From Gnetum montanum (Eukaryota > Streptophyta > Gnetopsida > Gnetales > Gnetaceae): a stretch of DNA of 64,000 bases. Where the stretch lies: the NCBI GenBank assembly GCA_015680685.1, contig MNCI01023362.1:781710-845709 (forward strand), read 5' to 3'. Within the stretch, counting starts at the first letter, position 1; every line of letters starts with the position of its first letter. Both the position numbers and the translations under genes were made by a program. Positions 58,930-64,000 of this stretch are shown one piece after another. Under the pieces are notes generated by a model, which saw only the letters and a list, made by a program, of their open reading frames with translations, searched no databases and was not told the DNA's origin.

Positions 58930-61900
58930 AGGAGATCTAAAATATTGAGTGTGCTTGTCCATTTAAGGAGGTATTGTGGTCATTGGCTCTCTTGGATTCA
59001 TGGAAAGATTTGACTTGTTGCATGTTGATCAGTAGTTTCTTGTTTGGGCTTTTAGATTTGTAGATCAACATGACCCTAGAAGAAAAGGTTTCATAGATGA
59101 TATAAGATCCTTCCCATAATTTTTGGAAATTAGTTCATTGTTGCACATGTCTGAGGTTCCATTAAAGGACCTTGTCTCTTGGTGAAATTTTATGTTCCTT
59201 ATTTTGAGGCCATGACATTGCTTGTTGAATGCTTTTGCACTTTATTCAAGGATAGGGCCACCAATCAATTCTCATCTAGCATGTTTAGATTAATCACTCT
59301 CTCATTCTATGCTAGACTAAGATCAAGGTCAAGATCACAAGTTGTTCAAAGTGTATAGAGCTTGGACTAAACAAGAAAAGTTGGAAGTTTTTGTACATCA
59401 TCTCATAGGGAGAGTAGCCTATAGGAAGTTTCCATATTGAGTAGTAGGCCCAAATGGCATTGTTAAGTTTAGTGATCTAGTGTCTTCTATATTTGCTAAT
59501 TGTTCTTATTAAGATATTAGTGATCTTCCTATTTGTAACCTTAGCTTGACCATTGGCTTGGGGGTGGTAGGGTGTTAATATATGTTCTAACCCCAAGTGT
59601 TGCATGAGTTTCTGAAAGGTAGTTCTTGTAAAGTTGTCAAAAATAAGTGCACATGGCATATCAAACCTATTTCCAAAATGTTTTTGTACAAACTAAGTAG
59701 CTGTAGAGGATGTATTATCAGTGAAAAAAGCTACTTCTAGCCATTTTGTACAATAGTCAACAATGACTATGATGTATGTATTTTCATTTGACATGGTTGT
59801 GATGGAACCCATGAAGTCAATGCCCCAAATGTTGAAGGATTCTAGTGGTTGAATCCATTGCTAAGGCCCCTCCATATGAGGTATCATCCCATCATTGCAT
59901 TGGTAGCAATCATAAGAATAGATGACGTGGTAAGCATCCCTGAAGAGTGTTGGCCAATAATATCCTACCATCAGGATCTTAATGGTTGTGTGCCTTCTAG
60001 CATAGTGGCCCCCACAAAGACTCTCATGAGCATCCTAGAGGATACACAGTTGGTTAACATGGGGAACATACCAACAAACTAGGCCATTAACGCACACCTT
60101 GTAAAGGTGTCCATTGATCTCCATGAAGAATTTGGCTTGATGAAGAAACTCTTATTTCTTCTTGTTGTCCAACTCTTGTGGCATCTCTTGAGTGAGAAGG
60201 TAGGTAAGAATGCCATCATACTAGTTAGGTTCATTGGGCACTTGTTCATTTATAGCACTAGCAAAGAGGATTTTATAAGAAAACTAATTAGAAAGTGGGC
60301 TCTCCTTCTCTTTGTTGTTCTATCTCAATTGAGATAAGTGGTTAATGACCATATGCTCAGTTCCCTTTTGATCTACCATTGTGAGATCAAATTTCTATAA
60401 GAACACTAACCACCATATGACATAGGGGCTCACCATTAGATTATTTATGAGGAAGCAAATTGCACTGTGATCTATGTGCATGAACACCTTGTGTTCAAGC
60501 ACATAGTGCCTAAATTTCTCCAAGGCATACACCACCATCATTAGTTCTTTTTTTTTTTGTTGTGGTGTAATTTAGCTATGCATCCAAAATTATTTAACTC
60601 ACATAGTGGATGTAGTAAGGATGTTTCTAATCATCCAACTTTGTGAGCATGACTACCAAGGCATAATTTGGTTCATCTATCATGATATGAAATGGTTTGG
60701 ACTAGTCAAGTTCTCATAGGATTGGAGTTTCTATGAGCTTTTTCTTGAGTTACTAGAATGCATTCTCACATTCCTTTGTCTAGATGAATGAAACATCCTT
60801 CTTGGTAAGCTTCATCAATAGTTTAAAAATCTTAGAGAAATTCTATATGAAGCGTCAGTAGTAACCAATGTGACCAAAGAATGACTAGATATCTTTGACA
60901 GTTTCTGGTTGGTAAGTAATTCCTTAGATGACCCTTATTTTTTAGGGTCCACCTCAATCCCTACTTGTGATATTCTATGTCCTAAAATAATGCTCTTTTG
61001 GACCATCAAATGGCTCTTTTACCAATTTGAGCTAAAGGTTGATCTCTGAACACCTTTTTAGCACTTGCTCAAGGTAGTCTAGGGCTTGCTCAAATGTAGT
61101 GCCCTAGGTGAAGAAGTCATTCATGAAGACTTTGATCCCACTACCAATCTACTATTGAAAGATGATAAAGACAAGACATTGGAAGGTTTTAGGAGCATTG
61201 CATTGACCAAATGACATATTTCTATATGCAAAAATCTCCTAGGGAGTTGTCGATGTGGTTTTGGCTTGATCCTCAAGTGCAATTTGAATTTGGTTATAGC
61301 CACTATAACTATCCAGAAAGCTATATTAGTAATGTCTAGAAATGGTGTCCAACACTTGATCCACAAATGGCAATGGAAAATGATCTTTGTAAGTTTCCAT
61401 ATTCAATAGCTTAAAGTCAATACAAACCCTTCACTTGCTACCTTTCTTTGGCACTATCAAAAGTAGGCTAACCCATTCACTATTTGCAATGGAATAGATG
61501 AACTTTGCCTTGGGGAGTTGTTCAATCTCCTCTTTGAAGATATGCTTTAGTTTGGAGTTCAACTACCATTGTAGCTACCTCTTTAGCTTTATGGAGGCAT
61601 CTATATAGATGTGGTACTAGCATATTTGTGGATTATTTCTAATTGGCTCATGATATGATTAAGTAAAGGCTATTTGCCATTTGTTGACCAACTTTAATAT
61701 CTTTTCTTTTTGTTCAGAAGTAAGGTTGGAATTGATTATCATCAACTTTTCATTATTTAGAAAAGCATATTCAATACAAATAGGTAGATTTTTCAACTTT
61801 GAGGGCTCTTTTTAAAAACTTTTTGGGATTTCTAACTCTTCCAAGTTGGTATCATCAAGTTCATCCTTTGAGAGTTGGTGATGAACTTGCTCCAATTTAC

Positions 61901-62700
61901 CCATGCCTTCAACATAGGAACTTGTCAAGCTATCAATTGGTTCCATGCATATTGTTGTGCTACTATCAATATTATTTGTTAACCATTAGGCACCCTCCTA
62001 TTTTGTGACTGTTGTGTATAGGCACCTTTGAATTTCCAACACATCGGTACATTGCTTGCATGTTGTGATAGTTTTACTTTTTATGGAACATAACTTCTAC
62101 ACATAGTTGCACCTTGTATAACTATACGTGATGCATGGAAAAAACTTCTTCTCTATCTTTCTAAATTCATTTTCCTTGAAACTCTCCAAGGAGAGGTCTA
62201 TGATTTCCATTTGTGCATCAATGGTGCTCAACCAAGTCCTTCCCATGATCATTGGAAAGTCCTGTAGTTATCAACACGAATCACTAGGAGTTCAGTAAAA
62301 TAGGACCACCTATAAATGGTAATCACAATGTCCTTCACCAATTCCAAGGAAAGAGTGATAGACTAATCTACCAACTCAAGATGAATGTTGCTCTTCTTGA
62401 GTGGAGGTATGTTCTAGGCTTTGTACATCTCATGGAAAATTAGATTTACACTAGAACCTAAATCCAGAAGAGCCTTACAAGGCTCATTCCCAATGATTTG
62501 TAGGTAAATAAGGAGATTCCTAGGATCAAATCTTCTCCTAGGAAGGTGACAAGCCTTTATCCATTGGTTACCACATGGGTTAACATGATAGTATGCACTT
62601 TGGAAGGCATTTGGTTTGAAGAGAACTTGAATGATGTAGATGTGGAGGATGAGAGAGAAGCATGGGCTATTAGCCATGTATATCTCTAAGGGCTTTATAG
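58930..62700 (-). pseudogene. pol (PR-RT-RH-IN) of third Athila-like element, broken
   Basis: On the minus strand, protease lies at about 62530-62050. Its active site KALLDLGSSVNLI is the least damaged protease box of the three copies (frame 62677-62414). RT lies at about 61560-61080, RNase H at about 60700-60320, integrase finger and core at about 60100-59470 (frame 59659-59477 has YHPQANGQAKVTN), and the C-terminal region at about 59160-58930. The plus-strand frames at 59849-60337 are shadows of integrase. Stops are mostly TAG and TAA, and no catalytic domain is intact. Confidence 0.85.
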
Positions 62701-64000
62701 GATTGTTGGTTTGAAAGAATGATCCTTTTGGAATTTGTTTTTTAAACTACTTGGCTAAGGAGTTGATTGTAGGCTAATAGCTCTAGTGGTGTTATGTTGT
62801 TGCGACTGTGCTAGAATCTCATATTATGTTAATGGAGTAGGTGGTAATTGAGTTGAAAGTGTAGGGACATGTGCAAAAGAATGAGGAGGGTAATGAGGAA
62901 ATGGGGATTTTCCTTTTGGAGATTAGGCTTTGTAGTATTCAGGAGGGTAGTAGTGATGTTGTAATGAAGTGTAACTAGACAAGTCATGTAGAGAAATGGA
63001 CTGTTGAACATAGTACCCATATGGATTAGGCTACTGGTAAGGGTACTACTCATAAGGTTGTGGTGGAGCTCCACTCAGGTAGTAGGCTTGTTGTTGGTGA
63101 AACTACCTAGGATTGTGTTGAGGATAAGGTAACCTTTTTGGTGCTTGCCTTCTTGTCAATTTAGGATTTAGAGCATACACTCCAGACTCCTACAAGTGTG
63201 ACACAATGGGACAACATCCCTTATGATGTTCATATTGGTAAATGTCACACCAACCATCATCAACTAATTTGGGGTCCATAACCTCCTGTACTGTAGTGGC
63301 CCTGACTTACCCCTTTAGTGTGCATGTTTAGCTTCCTTCCTTCTCCTATGATCATAATCACTACTTTGCTTCTTGGATTCCTTTGCTACTTTCAAAGAAG
63401 TTTGAAATTTTTCATTTAAAAAGTCCTATAGCTTATCTACCTTGACCAGAATTTTAGAAATAGACTTTTGAATTAGCAAGGTTTTGTGTTACATCACCTC
63501 ATCAAGTGGTGCCTCCTCCTCATTATCACAAAAAAAACCTTCCTTTTGCAGATGGAAGGATCCCGATTATACTCTTCCACACTTTTCCTTTTTTTCAACT
63601 CTCCTTCTTCTTTGGAAAATTGCTCTATCATCCTTTGAATTTGATGGGTTTTGAGTTTTGAAAGTCTCCCTTGAGCATAAACCCCAAGAGTTCTTCTCAT
63701 TTTTTTCTCAGAGTCCATCTATGATGTGGCGAAGCTTCTCCCTTTGAGAATAACCATGGCTAGGACACTGGTGCAAGAGAGAATAGTACTTACCCATGGC
63801 TACATCTAAGGGTACATGTTTTTCTTATTTTTAACCTTAGATCTACTTTCCAAAATTGGATACTCAGGAGTACATTGGATACTTCTTGTTGAAGAGTTTA
63901 AGCATCGTACTACAACATTTGATTGATTTTAGATTTAAGGAATGGTACTAGCTTTCAAATTCTCTAATGAGTATCCTTGAAAAAAAATTTAATTTTTGTC
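62701..64000 (-). pseudogene. gag 3' part of third Athila-like element, cut by window end
   Basis: The minus-strand frame 63718-63494 (MDSEKKMRRTLGVYAQGRLSK) matches the gag core of the element at 15260-16990 (LGVYAQGRLSKI). Downstream, near 63235-63190, is the short zinc knuckle CDICQYEHHKGCC and then SHL.ESGVYALNPKL. The Pro/His-rich linker follows at 63074-62829. The gene continues past 64000. The Glu/Lys-rich part (EEGELKKRKSVEEYNRDPS) is almost the same as in the copy at 16571. Confidence 0.75.

Larger units (their letters stand above)
52998..64000 (-). mobile_element. Third Athila-like element with env-like ORF, cut by window end
   Basis: On the minus strand, from the window edge: gag, protease, RT, RNase H, integrase, PPT-like tract, spacer, promoter-like module, env-like ORF and 3' LTR. 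The same plan as 14098-37131 without the insertion. It supplies the uninterrupted reference for the nested insertion site. The 5' LTR and primer site lie beyond 64000. Confidence 0.9.

Overview
The window is a gene-poor, repeat-saturated stretch of a plant nuclear genome. It is AT-rich and consists almost entirely of old, decayed Ty3/gypsy LTR retrotransposons inserted into one another. The plant assignment rests on element types: Athila/Tat-like elements whose primer sites resemble the tRNA-Asp type and whose RT box reads FMDDFS.YG, plus chromovirus-like elements with tRNA-Met primer sites. The age and decay of the copies would suit a large, slowly purged genome such as a gymnosperm, but the sequence does not prove this. 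No intact host gene, rRNA, tRNA or CRISPR array was found. Single N characters at 30235, 46698 and 49943 mark assembly joins.

Layout. 1-113 is the end of an Athila-like LTR. 917-7181 is a minus-strand Ty3 element with two LTRs and a tRNA-Met primer site. 7182-9605 is unclassified, 9606-11111 is a possible solo LTR, and 11265-12150 is a GC-richer block that may be a broken host-gene 5' end. From 12440 to 40413 there is a three-level nest. The oldest layer (12440-14097, resuming at 37132-40413) is a 5'-truncated Tekay-like element. An Athila-like element (14098-37131, + strand, TSD ATCCT) split its integrase gene. That element was itself split by a second Athila-like element (21987-31898, - strand, near-TSD CCATG/CCCTG). 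A 514-bp foldback repeat lies in the 3' LTR of the oldest layer. 40690-50381 is a complete chromovirus with TSD TTCAT and an unusual 4-kb leader. 50387-51965 is unclassified, 51966-52831 is a lone Athila-like LTR, and 52998 to the window edge is a third Athila-like element (- strand).

Two things deserve most attention. First, the leader of the chromovirus carries an antisense, apparently five-exon gene (41438-43374, - strand) with GT..AG introns in the antisense direction. Second, two Athila-like elements carry a long extra ORF after pol, with a region resembling the plant-transposon/env-like domain and coiled coils. This ORF is preceded in both by a copy of the LTR promoter layout (TTGATG/GGCC repeats followed by a TATA-like box). 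The element at 21987-31898 lacks both the ORF and that promoter-like module.

All gag and pol genes are interrupted, mostly by TAG codons at Gln or Trp positions, as expected from C-to-T decay at methylated CAG/CTG sites. Coordinates of decayed domains are approximate.
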